Assembly: GCA_016800925.1 (NCBI GenBank)
Contig: JABCPU010000004.1
Span: 1-64,000, forward strand
Source: Suillus spraguei
Taxonomy: Eukaryota > Basidiomycota > Agaricomycetes > Boletales > Suillaceae
Reading direction: 5' to 3'
Length of the DNA: 64,000 bases
The position numbers and the translations under genes were made by a program. Each line of letters begins with the position of its first letter. Position 1 is the stretch's first letter. The notes beneath the pieces were generated by a model. The model was not told the origin of the DNA, did no database searches, and saw only the letters and a list, made by a program, of their open reading frames with translations. This document shows, one piece after another, positions 24,505 through 35,440 of this stretch.

Positions 24505-25701
24505 TTAGTCATCGCCATCGATAACGGTCGGAATGTAGTACGTGAGGACACCTCCTGCATCAGCTATCTCACCGATGTAGACGTACAAGATAGCACAGTG
24601 ATTGTGACATAAGCCTGTACGGACAGAAGCATTGGTGAATGAGAGAGAATCTGCAAATAGAAATACGTACATAAGATGGTGGTGGCAGATACAACATGGC
24701 TATTTAAAAACTTGAGGAAGCTCCGGATAGAGACGAGTACGCAAAACATTTTGTCAGGGTCAGGCTTATTCAACGAGATGTCTTCGGCATCTTCGTCTTC
24801 GTCGTTCTGTGCTATCCCGTGTTTTGCTAAGCGGAGTTAGAAAAGATGCTACCAGAAGAGCGAATCGCTTTACTCACCTATTGACGGGTTACCGCATTTG
24901 ACCCATTGTGTCTCAAGTTTCACGGTGTCGGTGTTGATGGATAGCTGAAGGATGCCACTGTTGTTCGCACGCAGTGCAAGCACGTCTGACAGTGGACGTA
25001 ACCTCTCCACTATGGTACGGAGTTTCAGTAGAGGGGGGAGTAAGACATGAACCTAATGTATGTTAGCTTTCAGGGTAGACAGAAATGAAACGAGCACGTA
25101 CCTCTGGGTCTGGGCACCGTGGTTCGTGGAGTTTATCACCTTCCGCTGGTCGCATGATGTCTATACGTACGTCATGTACAACGCGAACTTTGCGTCCTGA
25201 CCTGGATATCCCGTACATCTCGAAGCTCAACACGGCCTGCTCGTTTTTCTTAGCAAGCTTCATGACGACTTCATCAGTATCGTACGAAGGGATGATAGCA
25301 GCCGCTACAGAGGACGACGATGCTGATGAAGAAGACGATCGAAGAGTTGATAACAGTGCTTCTGCAGACAGTGTCAGGGTTATCGTATTGTTTGCATTGG
25401 ATTGAATTCGGTATGAGGTAAACATGGTGTCGACCTTTACGACGCTGTCCGTACAGATAAGATACATGCGGTAGAAGACACTGGATTCAACATACGACCA
25501 GACTTGAATGCCACCTTCATTCGCATCATCATTGCAAATGACGTGCATTTCGGTTTCGGTGAACTTCATGATACATGTTCTCTGCAATTTTTCCACCGCT
25601 TGTATAAGACCTGGAAATGATTCAAAAGACGAAACTTATAATGCATATAATTACTGACGATAGAAAGTTGGGACATTCTCTATGGTAGCTCTGAAACGCA
25701 T
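24505..25701 (-). CDS. HUS1: Checkpoint clamp subunit Hus1
   Basis: Hus1 joins Rad9 and Rad1 in the 9-1-1 ring that is loaded at damaged DNA and activates the ATR-type checkpoint kinase in the nucleus. Five exons, 25701-25659, 25610-25102, 25052-24878, 24826-24671 and 24614-24505, sum to 993 nt (330 residues). Introns are 48-56 bp with GT-AG ends. The N-terminus MRFRATIENVPTFYRLIQAVEK begins the first PCNA-like domain. The second domain ends with CHNHCAILYVYIGEI and YYIPTVIDGDD, as in fungal Hus1. A Ser-rich loop (SSSSSASSSS) lies in the middle. It shares its upstream region with the tubulin gene on the other strand. Confidence 0.92.
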
Positions 25702-25883
25702 AATGGACGTTGGTGGCAGAACGCGACGCGTAAATGGGACACGGTCACGGGGTACTCCATAATAAGTATGTCCGGCAGTCCCCGTTCGTAACCCCTCGAA
25801 CCATAGTACCGTTTCGGTTAGCTTACTGGTTCAAACATTTCTGGGCCGCCTCTTGGTCATCGATTTCTTTGCGTCTTTCCATC
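25702..25883. promoter_or_regulatory. 182-bp divergent promoter of HUS1 and beta-tubulin
   Basis: The start codons of the two genes face away from each other with only 182 bp between them, so this interval must serve both. I see no obvious TATA box. Co-regulation is an inference only. Confidence 0.6.
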
Positions 25884-28327
25884 ATGTCGCGAGAAATAGT
25901 AAACGTTCAAGTAAGTTTATAGATATCTTTCCGCGATCGTTGTTCTGACTTCCTATTCTGTCGATTTAGGTCGGGCAGGTGAATCGTCGTGCATGCTCGT
26001 AGTCTGGGTTTAGGGTTCATGAAAAATAACGTTGCAGGCAGGAAACCAAGTTGGAGAGGCCTTTTGGAGGATGCTCTTGGCTGAACATGGCCTCGACGAT
26101 GCTGGGGTGAGCAGCTTCTTTTGAAGCTCAGGACGCGGTCTACGTAGATATCAACTGACATGGCGACGTTATTACCTAGATGTACAAAGGCAATGATCCT
26201 CAACAAATTGCACGAGTGCGTCATCATAAAATTACTCGCCGTCTACCTCTGATGTCTGTCGTTCACAGGCAGGCGTGTACTTTACGCAAGTGGACTCTAG
26301 TGGACCTACTAAGTACGTTCCGCGGAGCGTTCAAGTGGATCTCGAAGCTGGGGTCTGCAATCGCGTCAGTTCGATCGAATTCAGTTTCTGTACAAGGTTC
26401 TGAATTTTTGCAGCTTCGTTCGGGGCCGCTGGGTCAACTATTTCGTCCAGATACGTACTTCACTAGTGACTCAGGGGCTGGAAATAACTGGGCGAAAGGA
26501 TGTAAGCCTCGTGTTTCTTTGCATTTCATGATCTGATAATATATCGTAACTCTGCTTAGATTATACGGAAGGTGCGGAGATATCGCTACAATTCGCTTCC
26601 TGAGAATGCTGATGAGCCCGTAACTTAGGGGCCGAGTTAATTGACGGCATCTTGGATATTGTTCGAAGACAGGCCGAGGCTACAGATGCATTGCAAGGCT
26701 TCCAGATAATTCACTCACTCGGAGGCGGTACTGGCGCTGGCCTGGGTTCTCTGCTTCTCTCAAAGCTGCGGGAGGTCTGCCCTGGTAATATTGTCCGGTT
26801 TGCATGTACTGATATATGAATAGGAATATCCTGATCGAATGCTTTCTACGTTTTCGGTTCTTCCTGCACCCAATGTCAGTGGTTGACATATCCCAGGTGA
26901 GGCTGATGACTGACATTACTTGCAGGTCTCCGAGACGGTTGTTGAAGTAAGATATGGCTTTCATTTTCTGGCTGGTTTGTCGCTGATCAGCGTCAGCCAT
27001 ATAATTCCCTTCTTTCTATACATCAATTGGTCGATAATTGCGATCTTACTATCTGTATCGACAACGAGGCCTTGTGAGAATTTCCTGATCTGTTTAGCGA
27101 GCCAAATTCTGATGAAATCAGGTACGACATAGCCGTCCGCACTCTCAAAATCAAAAGTCCTGGATACAAGAATCTGAATGAAGTAAGCGTCACTACCTTA
27201 CATCCGTGTGTCATTGTTCAATTTCTATTGTAGCTCATAGCAAAAGTCATGTGTGGTGTCAGCACGAGTCTGAGGTTCCCTGGTCAGCTCAACGGGTAAG
27301 TAATCCCTGATAAGTGTCTAGTCCTCCCAACAATTTCCTTAGTGATCTTCGAAAACTTGGGATGAACCTTGTTCCCTTTCCTCGTGTGAGTTTTGTTCGA
27401 TGCTTCTGCACTTCGTCTTACTCCATGCTTCAGCTACATTTTCTGATGCCGAGTTTCGCTCCCTTCTATGATCCAAAAGCTCGGACTTTCCAGAGACTCT
27501 CTGTTCCCGAACTTACGTCATCGTGAGTATAACAATTGATGGCAATCGATCTTCGCTCATCGTACCGCAGGCTATTTGACAAAAAGAATCTTCTAGTCGC
27601 TTCGGATCCTCGATTTGGGTATATCATATGACGCATAAGTATAAACGGGTCACTAATATTCGCAATCCCAGTCGGTACCTGACTGCTGCTTGTATCTTCC
27701 GAGGCAAGGTGTCGTCACATGAGGTACGTCGATTGAACATGTTTATACATATGATATCTTATTCTTCCCCATAGGCAGAGGTTGGTATAGTATTGTTATG
27801 AAATCGCATTACTGACACTTGTGCAGAACTCGGTCATGCAGTTGCAACGGAAGAATTCGAATCTCTTCGTGGAGTACGCAAAAGTTCTGGTCTGGTGGTG
27901 GCTTCACTGACACATGTTAGGTGGATTCCAGATAACGTGTCCGTTTCGCTTTGCTCTGTGCCCCCCGTGGGCCAGCCTCAGGCAGCGGTAGCCCTTGCGA
28001 ATTCAACATGTATGCAGGAACTCTTCAAGCGCAACCTTGACCAGTTTGCCCTTATGTTCAAGCGCCGTGCGTTCTTGCACTGGTACACTGGGGAGGGTAT
28101 GGATGTGATGGAGTTCACCGAGGCGGAGAGTAACACTCAAGATTTAATGTGCGTATACATTTGTACCGTTGTACGTCACTGACTGTTGTATCTTCTAAAT
28201 ATAGATCAGAATACCAACAGGTAATATTGCTTGTTTCTTGTGATAGGGCAGCTGGTTGATTACGTATCCACAGTATCAGGAAGCTACAGTGGAAGAGGAA
28301 GAAGCTGAAGCCGAGAGCGAGCAATAA
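25884..28327 (+). CDS. Divergent beta-tubulin with about 21 introns
   Basis: Beta-tubulin pairs with alpha-tubulin to form microtubules and hydrolyses GTP. The reading starts MSREIVNVQ, then [13 protein letters not shown]. It includes the GTP-binding loop [12 protein letters not shown] near 26725, [34 protein letters not shown], and the acidic C-terminal tail ending EAEAESEQ. By my count there are about 21 GT-AG introns. Exons are as short as 9 nt (25970-25978, VGQ) and 6 nt (27775-27780, AE). Every splice joins in frame, so the gene appears intact. It differs from standard beta-tubulin at many positions (GAGLGSLL for the usual [21 protein letters not shown] for LHFFMVGFAPL). It is probably the second, faster-evolving beta-tubulin isotype of Agaricomycetes. 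Confidence 0.92.
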
Positions 28328-28927
28328 TACAGGCTGAACACCACGACTTCGGATTATCTTTTGTCGTTATCGTCCTATTTTCAGCATGGATTCATCTTTC
28401 AGCCTAATTTTATTTATGCACTGAGATCCTATTCGGATCAGATTGTTTTCCGATGCTTCTGAGTTCTAATGCTTGTTTCTGCAGCTCGTTCCATCGGAGC
28501 TCATCTGAGCACCAAATTTTGGTGTGTTTTCAGCTTCAGTTTTCGTGAGTATCCAAACTGTTGAGCGCTGGCGCTTCAGATGTTATTATTAGAATAGCGA
28601 GACTCAAGTAGACTAAGAGTGCTGCAATGTTCTGGGTGCGATATTTTACGCACATGTCTAACCCGTTATCCTGCTACTTCTTATACACAGCAATGTCTCA
28701 CCGACAAACGACGGATAACTCGTAGCGTCGTTGTTTATACAACCTTCATCTTGCATTCCACTAGCGCTCGATGCAAATGTGTGGTATCATTGGTGTCATA
28801 CCGTGTGCTTCTGAACATTAGTTATGTCAAATGCGGCCCGTAACCACATAATGATACCATCAAACAGGTTACGAGCTGGGAACTGAAGTTCGCTCAGCAC
28901 CTATAATTGTAAGATATTTTTTCAGCA
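28328..28927. other. Intergenic region
   Basis: It holds the tubulin 3' end and the promoter of the DUF1479 gene. No further gene is supported. Confidence 0.4.
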
Positions 28928-30578
28928 ATGGTTTCGACGATAAACTGGCCCGAGCGCTTTGCTGACATCAAGCGCGAAATTGTAGCAGCGACTCCCGACT
29001 ATGAGAGGCGCTTGACCGAGTCCTGGAATGATCTTCTCCAGGAACTCGATGAGCGCACGACAGAAATTGCCGACGAGGGCCCTAATGTTGGTCATCTCCG
29101 ATTTTTCACTTATAAGTCACTAATCGTTCTGTAGTACATCCCTCAAGTCCATTTTCAATACCTAGACACGCTGGTCCCTGAGCAGCTCGATGATATCCGA
29201 CAAAAGAGCTCTATTATCATACACGGTGTTGTTGATGAGGATGAAGCTGTCAGTTGGAAGACTAGTTTGGAAGATTTTATCAAAGTTAACCCTCACGTCA
29301 AAGGTCGGTCTCGAGTTCATAATTGAACTCACTCACGACTCTTGCAGGTTTTCCCGAACAGGACGAGCAACTCTTCTCCCTTTAGTCAGAAATAGTTCCT
29401 AATCACCGAGCGTTCATGAATACTGATTCCATTCTCTAGCTGGACCCAAGCACAAATACAAGCACGCGCCCATCCTAACGTTCTTAAAGTTTCCACTTGG
29501 GTCAATAACCTTTACCGTGCAAAGAACGGCAAGAAAATGGGAGGCGTCGACCTCGACGTTCCATTGGTATATGCAGATCGGTTCTGCATTCGTCACCCTG
29601 GTGTGCAATTGAATGTCTGCCCCCCTCACGTTGATGGTGCGCCCGCCTCTCTTGCAAAAAAACTGTTTTTATGCGCATTTTAGGTGGTTGCATCGAACGT
29701 TGGGAAGATAAAAACTTCCGCAGGTATTTTGCGGATATATTAAGTGGTAACTGGCGCCAGCACGACCCATGTGAACTTGAGGGCCATCTTGATGCCCATG
29801 CATCCTTGTACGGGAGACCTGGACAGCGGACCTTCCAGGGTTGGTTGGCTGTAAGGTCAGAGCTTCTTGCGATTGAACTAGAATATGAAGGTTGATATTG
29901 ATTCCAGTGAGATCGCCCCTACGCAAGGTACCCTGAAAGTATTCCCCGACGTGCCCTTGTCAAACGCATACACTATCCTTCGTCCATTCTTCCGACCAAC
30001 TGTCCCCCTCAACTCTAAGGACATACTCGATCCGAAGAACTGGGTGTTCGGTCTGTATACAATGTCCTTTTTCAATATCCTCTGAGTAGTAATTTTAGAT
30101 ATATTAACACCCGATTTTCCTGGCATTCAGCCTCGAGACAGTGGCTGGGTCTGCCTACAACCCACCCCAGACTTGCATCCTCATCTCAGGCTACAGGACA
30201 CAATGACCTCCATTCCCAAAGTCAAACCTGGTGACTTGATATTCTGGCACTGTGTGCGCCTCGTGCCCACTATTATTCTTGATTCTTGTTAATTCTCTGC
30301 ACAGGATATCATTCATTCTCTCGGACAGGAGCACATCAGTTCATATCACTCTGCCGGTGAGTCTGATTGAATAAGTTTTGTGTAAATGTTTAGATCTGAT
30401 CGGTCAATGTCCAGTCATGTACATCCCAGCTGTTCCGCAGACCCTTCAAAACACAGCCTACGTCAAGAGACAGGCTGAGGCCTTCCTGACCGGTACTAAC
30501 CCATCTGATTTCGCAAGCGACGGGATGGACCCCCATAAGTTGGACTTGGCGTTGATGCAGATATCGTTCAGCCTATAA
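28928..30578 (+). CDS. DUF1479 protein (2-oxoglutarate-oxygenase-like fold)
   Basis: Nine exons sum to 1269 nt, 422 residues: 28928-29086, 29135-29303, 29348-29384, 29440-29636, 29684-29855, 29908-30050, 30099-30253, 30305-30356 and 30394-30578. Conserved blocks are VHFQYLDTL, GFPEQDEQLF, YADRFCIRHPGVQ, CPPHVDGGCIERWED, ILRPFFRPTVP and DLIFWHCDIIHS. The HVDGG and HCDIIHS motifs fit the iron-binding His/Asp of jelly-roll oxygenases. The reaction is not established for the family. Oddities against the family as I recall it: N-terminal Met lies on a good context (CAGCAATGG), and TLVPEQLDDIRQ is unchanged. No lesion is seen although the exon structure is dense. Confidence 0.9.
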
Positions 30579-30794
30579 GCCGAATCGCGATGGGTCTCCC
30601 TGTCGCTGACGCATAATTACATGTTATGCGCCTTATGCTGCAATTCTTTATGTACATACAGGTGGACAGGTCGTAACTATCATCAATATGTATATGTACT
30701 TTATCATCTTAAAGCGCAGGTTGTCCGATGGTTCTGTATAAACCGGCCAGATTAGTGGGATGTATACTTGCTCAGACACATCCACGCGCCCTAC

Positions 30795-31814
30795 CTAGAT
30801 GGAAGGGAAGTATGGGTTCCAGCCACCACCACTGCCCCTACAAAGTAGCAGGGGACTCTGGGGTATTGTTTCAGGCGGTGCGAAGTCCTTAAGGGGGGGG
30901 ACCGTCCAAAGTGGTGACATTCTTTCGGCCAGCGAAGGAAGAACAGACGAGGACTGCCTAACCGCTCCACTCAGATCCCGACACATGATGATGCTAGGGG
31001 GGAGGTACTCCATAGGAGATGGTGTACCAGGAAGCTCTATGGGGCGAAGGTAGACCTTCGGTGGCTCACACAAATGGGGAGTCTGCGGCGGCAGGTTTGG
31101 CGAGCAATGCGGAAGTGAATCTTTCAGATTATGTCCAGAGGATTTCAAAGTTGGCATTGTGCAGGCGCGAGGGGTGGGCTTCGAAAAATACACTGACGGC
31201 AGAGCCAGGCCAAGTCCAGCAGGTGGCTTCGATAGCGTGATAGGGGTGAGTTCATAATCCGGAATAGCGCGCGTGTTGGAAATAATGTCAAGACGAGCGA
31301 GCGAGCGCTTGTGAGTAGTATCCGAGTTAGGAGCAATGGGTTTGGTGGTAACACTGAACGGGTGGAGAGACAGGATGGAGGCAGCTTGTTTGTGTTGTTT
31401 TGTGTCCACTCGTAGGAACTTGGGTTTTACCTTCTGGGTGCTTGAGGAAACTTTCATATTCGCCCCGCGAATATCACCATCCGACTCATATCCCACATCC
31501 TCCTCGATGATAGCGGGATTTATGGGATAACGGAACTTTGAATCCTTAGGAGTGGTGTCGCTCAGCGCGTGCGAGACCTGCTCGCGGGCTTTGGATAACT
31601 TTGCGGATGCGGCAGCGATAAAGTCTTTGGTCTTTTTGGATGATGTTTGTAGATTTGGAGAACCTGGGGGACTGCTCGAAACATCCGTATGTGAGCTGGA
31701 AGCATCAGAACCGTGGTAGAAGAAGGAAGAACTAGATCTAGAAGACGATAGGGAGGTTGAAGAAAAGCTGTGCGCCCGGGAAGAGCTTTCATGAGATGAG
31801 AATGAGCTGGACAT
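30795..31814 (-). CDS. Ser/Pro-rich hypothetical protein
   Basis: A single-exon ORF of 339 residues. The first 60 residues are very Ser-rich, the middle is basic (Lys-rich around KVKPKFLRVDTKQHK), and the last third is Pro-rich with repeats of the type PP/SP. No domain, signal peptide or membrane segment is visible, so it is probably disordered. It points away from the DUF1479 gene's end. I do not recognise a family. Confidence 0.65.
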   Translation of the reverse strand: MSSSFSSHESSSRAHSFSSTSLSSSRSSSSFFYHGSDASSSHTDVSSSPPGSPNLQTSSKKTKDFIAAASAKLSKAREQVSHALSDTTPKDSKFRYPINPAIIEEDVGYESDGDIRGANMKVSSSTQKVKPKFLRVDTKQHKQAASILSLHPFSVTTKPIAPNSDTTHKRSLARLDIISNTRAIPDYELTPITLSKPPAGLGLALPSVYFSKPTPRACTMPTLKSSGHNLKDSLPHCSPNLPPQTPHLCEPPKVYLRPIELPGTPSPMEYLPPSIIMCRDLSGAVRQSSSVLPSLAERMSPLWTVPPLKDFAPPETIPQSPLLLCRGSGGGWNPYFPSI

Positions 31815-31978
31815 GGTGGTTTCCTGTAGTAGATGCGGTTAGGCTGCACTCATCCGCGTAGGCGACTTATTCATCATATCCTGGTCTGAATCAAAATATC
31901 TGACAAACCCTGACCAGGGCTCCCTAACATTGTTTGTAGTGATGATACATCATGAATACATTATCAGGTACGAATTTT

Positions 31979-32793
31979 CTACCATTTTGCGTAGGGCAGG
32001 AATTTGCCACTGTAATAGGAGATGATCGGATGAGGACCGAGCAGAAATACGGGACAGTGCAGAGCAACTTACTCGAAGGTCAAAACGACACGGTCACCCT
32101 TAGGGTCCGGCTTCCTGGTAACGTTGACTTTGCAGTCAATCATGGACATAATACCGTCGCCAAACTGCAGAAACCAGGTTAACATATTGGCAAGTCGAAT
32201 TTCAAATCTCCTACCTTCTCATGAACGACAGCCTGATTTTGATCGCCTTATGAGACTGCATCATAGATGATATCAAGCACAACTGACCTTGATGGCATGA
32301 CCATATACGAGGACACTCTCGTATAGACGATAGAGAACGGGATCAGTGGGGGGCATAGGTCCAAGGCCACCGCGGTTAGGCCACCAGTGGGAACCGAGCT
32401 CACTCTGGACGCTAGCAGTGGGAATGTCAAGGACGTTTGCAACAGCTTCGAGCTCCTCGGGAGACATTTTGGCCTATGGGAACACGTGAATGATCGCGAC
32501 CCAATCCCAGTGTGCAAACGAACCTGTCCATAGAAAGCTGCAGCTACCCAGATTTCATCCCTTCCGATTGCTTTAGAGATAGCTTCAAAGGACAACCCTA
32601 TTGCATGTTAGAGAATCAATAACTCGCATACTCCCATGCCTCACCTTTCTTCGCCTTAGCCTCGAAGAGTGCCGCTATAATCGGGGGCAGGTCAGCGTAA
32701 GGCAAGGTGTTCGACGAGACGGTCTTTCTAGCTACTCAGTCAAACTGTCGTAATGGAAATAGAGGAAATGTTACTGACAGCAGCTTGCGACAT
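31979..32793 (-). CDS. CYN1: Cyanate hydratase (cyanase)
   Basis: Cyanase turns cyanate and bicarbonate into ammonia and carbon dioxide, which detoxifies cyanate and supplies nitrogen. Seven exons sum to 507 nt (168 residues): 32793-32775, 32731-32645, 32597-32524, 32473-32288, 32232-32215, 32164-32073 and 32009-31979. The N-terminal HTH-like region reads LPPIIAALFEAKAKKGLSF. The catalytic part has YRLYESVLVYGHAIKAVVHEKFG followed by the CKVNVTR segment. The Arg (YRLYE), Glu and later Ser of the active site are in place; the end is LPYAKW. Exon five is only 18 nt. The splice at exon 1-2 is my best fit, since a nearby GT at 32779 is also possible. Confidence 0.92.
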
Positions 32794-33325
32794 TATGGAT
32801 GAGCGAGTTTGGGGCAAAACGATGAGAACCAAGAATCGAACAATATTATGGATCTCATTTATATCTACGCGTGCACGTGACTCCAAATAATAGTGGGAAG
32901 GAGTTGGGGCCCGTTGATGCGGCGAACTCACGGAAGCACGAGGGTATAATCGCAAGGGGATCAATTTTCTCGCCTGGGTCCGGATACCTCAGACTAAACC
33001 TTCCCAGTCACTTCATTCCTATTTCTCAGCCCTCCGAGCCGTGTCAAAGGCGGAACGGCTAGGATTTCGCGGAACTAAGCGGAGTGTATGCATACGAAGG
33101 ATAGGGTATAGATAACTGAAGGTGTCAAGCCTCAGTTTCAAATTCGGCCTTGGGGGAACACGTAGGGAATCAAGCGGAAGAGTGTACGACAAGTTATGCA
33201 TGTCTGGGAATTTCATTTCTTGGTCTGAGATTTGGCTGTGTCGGAACGTGCAGGGCTTCACAAAACCCAAGCGGAAGGGTATATGCGCATGAAGAACAGG
33301 TAATGGATAACAGTCACTGAGTATG
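32794..33325. other. Intergenic region between SDHAF3 and cyanase
   Basis: It carries the cyanase promoter at its left and the SDHAF3 3' end at its right. No other gene is supported. Confidence 0.4.
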
Positions 33326-33909
33326 TCATTTCTTGGTTCCATGCTGGACCTGTTCGCCATTCACTGGTTTCCATATCTCTTTAGTCGCGTGCATGAACTC
33401 ATACAACTGTCCAAGTTGTTCCGCAGACATCTGAAGACATGTTAATACCAGTAGAACAAATCCATAGATGAGCGGAATCATAGAAACCTTTTCATATACA
33501 GTAGGATCTAGTTTTTTGAAACTTCTCGAATCCGAGGGATCACGAGGTAGCTCATCCAAGTACATCTTCCACTGTGTTAGGAATCCCATGATATATACCG
33601 GATTGGTAATCTCCCTATGCCTTCTAAACTCTTTAAGAACAACGGTGTGAGCTGGTGATGAGTCACTGCCGGTGAACACATACCAGCCTTGACATAGTCA
33701 TCACCCAATGAACGCATTTCAATTGGGAGCCCCCTGTGCGCCCTGAGCAATCTGCGATATAGCCTATATTAAAAACTGAGCTACTCGCCGTCGCCAAAAT
33801 ATCACCGACAGACATACGGAATTGGCGGGTACAGCGCAACGCTCGCCTGGCGCAGGTCCAAATGCTTCGTAGTCGCAGATTGTGCGAGGCGAAAAAAAGT
33901 AGAGTACAT
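33326..33909 (-). CDS. SDHAF3: Succinate dehydrogenase assembly factor 3 (Acn9/LYR family)
   Basis: The mitochondrial LYR-type factor protects the iron-sulfur subunit during assembly of complex II. Four exons, 33909-33818, 33763-33684, 33630-33488 and 33430-33326, sum to 420 nt (139 residues). The LYR motif appears as PIPLYRRLLRAH across intron 1. RSLGDDYVK, EFRRHREITNP and GFLTQWKMYLDEL follow, and then the C-terminal SAEQLGQLYEFMHATKEIWKP, all family hallmarks. The first 25 residues are Ser/Thr/Arg-rich without acids, as expected for a mitochondrial presequence. Intact. Confidence 0.92.
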
Positions 33910-34614
33910 TATGTAGTTCCTTTGATGTGTTCTCGGTCGTTGGTTTCGTTTGTACTTCCTGGTAGGTCCGTGCCTCCAAAGCTATGAGTAACAGTAGGCA
34001 CGGAAAATTTTGAACCCCCAGTGACTGTATGGAGGTGCAAGGAGCGACCGCCAACCTTGAATAGAATCACTCCTTGTCAGATTAGTAATTATCGCTTGAA
34101 GCTAAGGGAGTCGGGACCAAGGTACGAGATGCAAGCCAACGCAGCAGGATTCAAAGTAATTTAGTGTGATCACGTGATTATGCTCGTCTCCTCAGTCCTA
34201 CGCGAACCAAATACTTGATTATGATACAAATGTAACAATGTGGTCATAGGAGTGAGAAACTGAGTACGAGCTCCATATCGTACACTGTGAATTTTCGATG
34301 CTCTCTCAAGTCTCGATGACTATACTTCCTGCTAAATTCATCGGCAAAATTACCGTGTCGCTGAAATTATGTCCGTACGGCTCCATGACGCTCGTTGGAT
34401 GATGTGCGATGGCTTCCTCCAGCAAGGAACTGGAAATTTGACATGTTGTGCCCTCGCTTGAACACAAACTCCAGTTCGGTAATCAACAGCGAACGCCTTA
34501 TGATGAAGGCAAGAAAAAATCCTCGCAGCATAACTTGATGCAATAAAAAATATTGGAATTGTCACTGCAAAAATTGGAGAGTAGAACTTACTACGCCCAG
34601 GACTTGACTCAGAA
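33910..34614. other. Intergenic region
   Basis: Upstream of SDHAF3 and downstream of the DUF4604 gene, both on the minus strand. No gene or RNA is recognised. Confidence 0.4.
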
Positions 34615-35246
34615 CTACACGTCTTCAAATGAAAGCGGTCCTTTCCGTGTTTTCTTCGACTGTTTCTTCGACGCTTTCTTGGTGCCTTCATCGCTGCCAT
34701 CCAAATCTCCGACAACCTTTCGCTTGAGCTTATTGGATTGTTGGACCTTCGAACCCGAAGAGGAAAACGACAGAGTTACAGCGGCCTCTTTTTGTTTCTT
34801 CGAAGAATTCATGGCTGATTTCGCGTCATCCTTGGTATCATTCTCGACTTTCTTGTTGGGATCAGGCAGCGGTAACAGTCCTTTCTCTAAGTGAACATGT
34901 CAGAGAAAGCAAAAAGTTCTGTGAGGTGATACGCACCTTTCCGTCTCTCATTCTCTGCTTCCCTTTCTGTGAGATGCTTGCCTTCTTTCAGCACGACTAC
35001 CTGAGGTCTTTCATCAACGTCGTCTTCGTCCATACTCCCAGCATCATCCTCCGGTCGTTCGGGTATCGCAGGACGGACAGGTATTGGTGGACGTCCCGAG
35101 CCGTCATTATAGTACTGTGGCTCATCCTCGTCTTCATCCGTTATGCCCTGAACTTTATTCTGAAATCTTTGCAAGAATGCCGGGACATGGGATTGGTACT
35201 GTAAGCGAGAGGAGAGCTGTTGTCGGGTGGGTTCCTTGGCAGACAT
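34615..35246 (-). CDS. DUF4604 domain protein
   Basis: Two exons, 35246-34937 and 34886-34615, give 193 residues. Characteristic blocks are VPAFLQRFQNKV near the N-terminus, RPPIPVRPAIPERPEDD, and KPQVVVLKEGKHLTEREAENERRK (here RPQVVVLKEGKHLT). The basic Lys-rich tail ends GPLSFEDV. DUF4604 covers small eukaryotic proteins of unknown function (KIAA1143-like); a nuclear location is likely from the Lys-rich tail. Its start lies 194 bp from that of the F-box gene on the opposite strand. Confidence 0.85.
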
Positions 35247-35440
35247 GACACTTGGTTCTACTTAGCTCGTGAGCGTTCTCACTAGCTCTTGTTTATGAGT
35301 ATGTATGCATAATTGCGTATGTGTGTTTTGCCCCTTAGCGATCTCCGAGTCGACTCGGAAGGCAGGAACCGCAGTGCAGGTGTACCACGGGGCAATAGGA
35401 TTTCTCAAGTGTATGTTCAATTGCAAAGGCTACCACTAAT

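Noticed and set aside
25884..28327. Beta-tubulin as a pseudogene
   Set aside because: It looks full of stops in any single frame, but each break is resolved by a GT-AG intron that restores the tubulin reading.
28928..30578. DUF1479 gene as a pseudogene
   Set aside because: Apparent frame breaks near 29385, 29856 and 30051 are introns; the summed exon length is 1269 nt in one frame.
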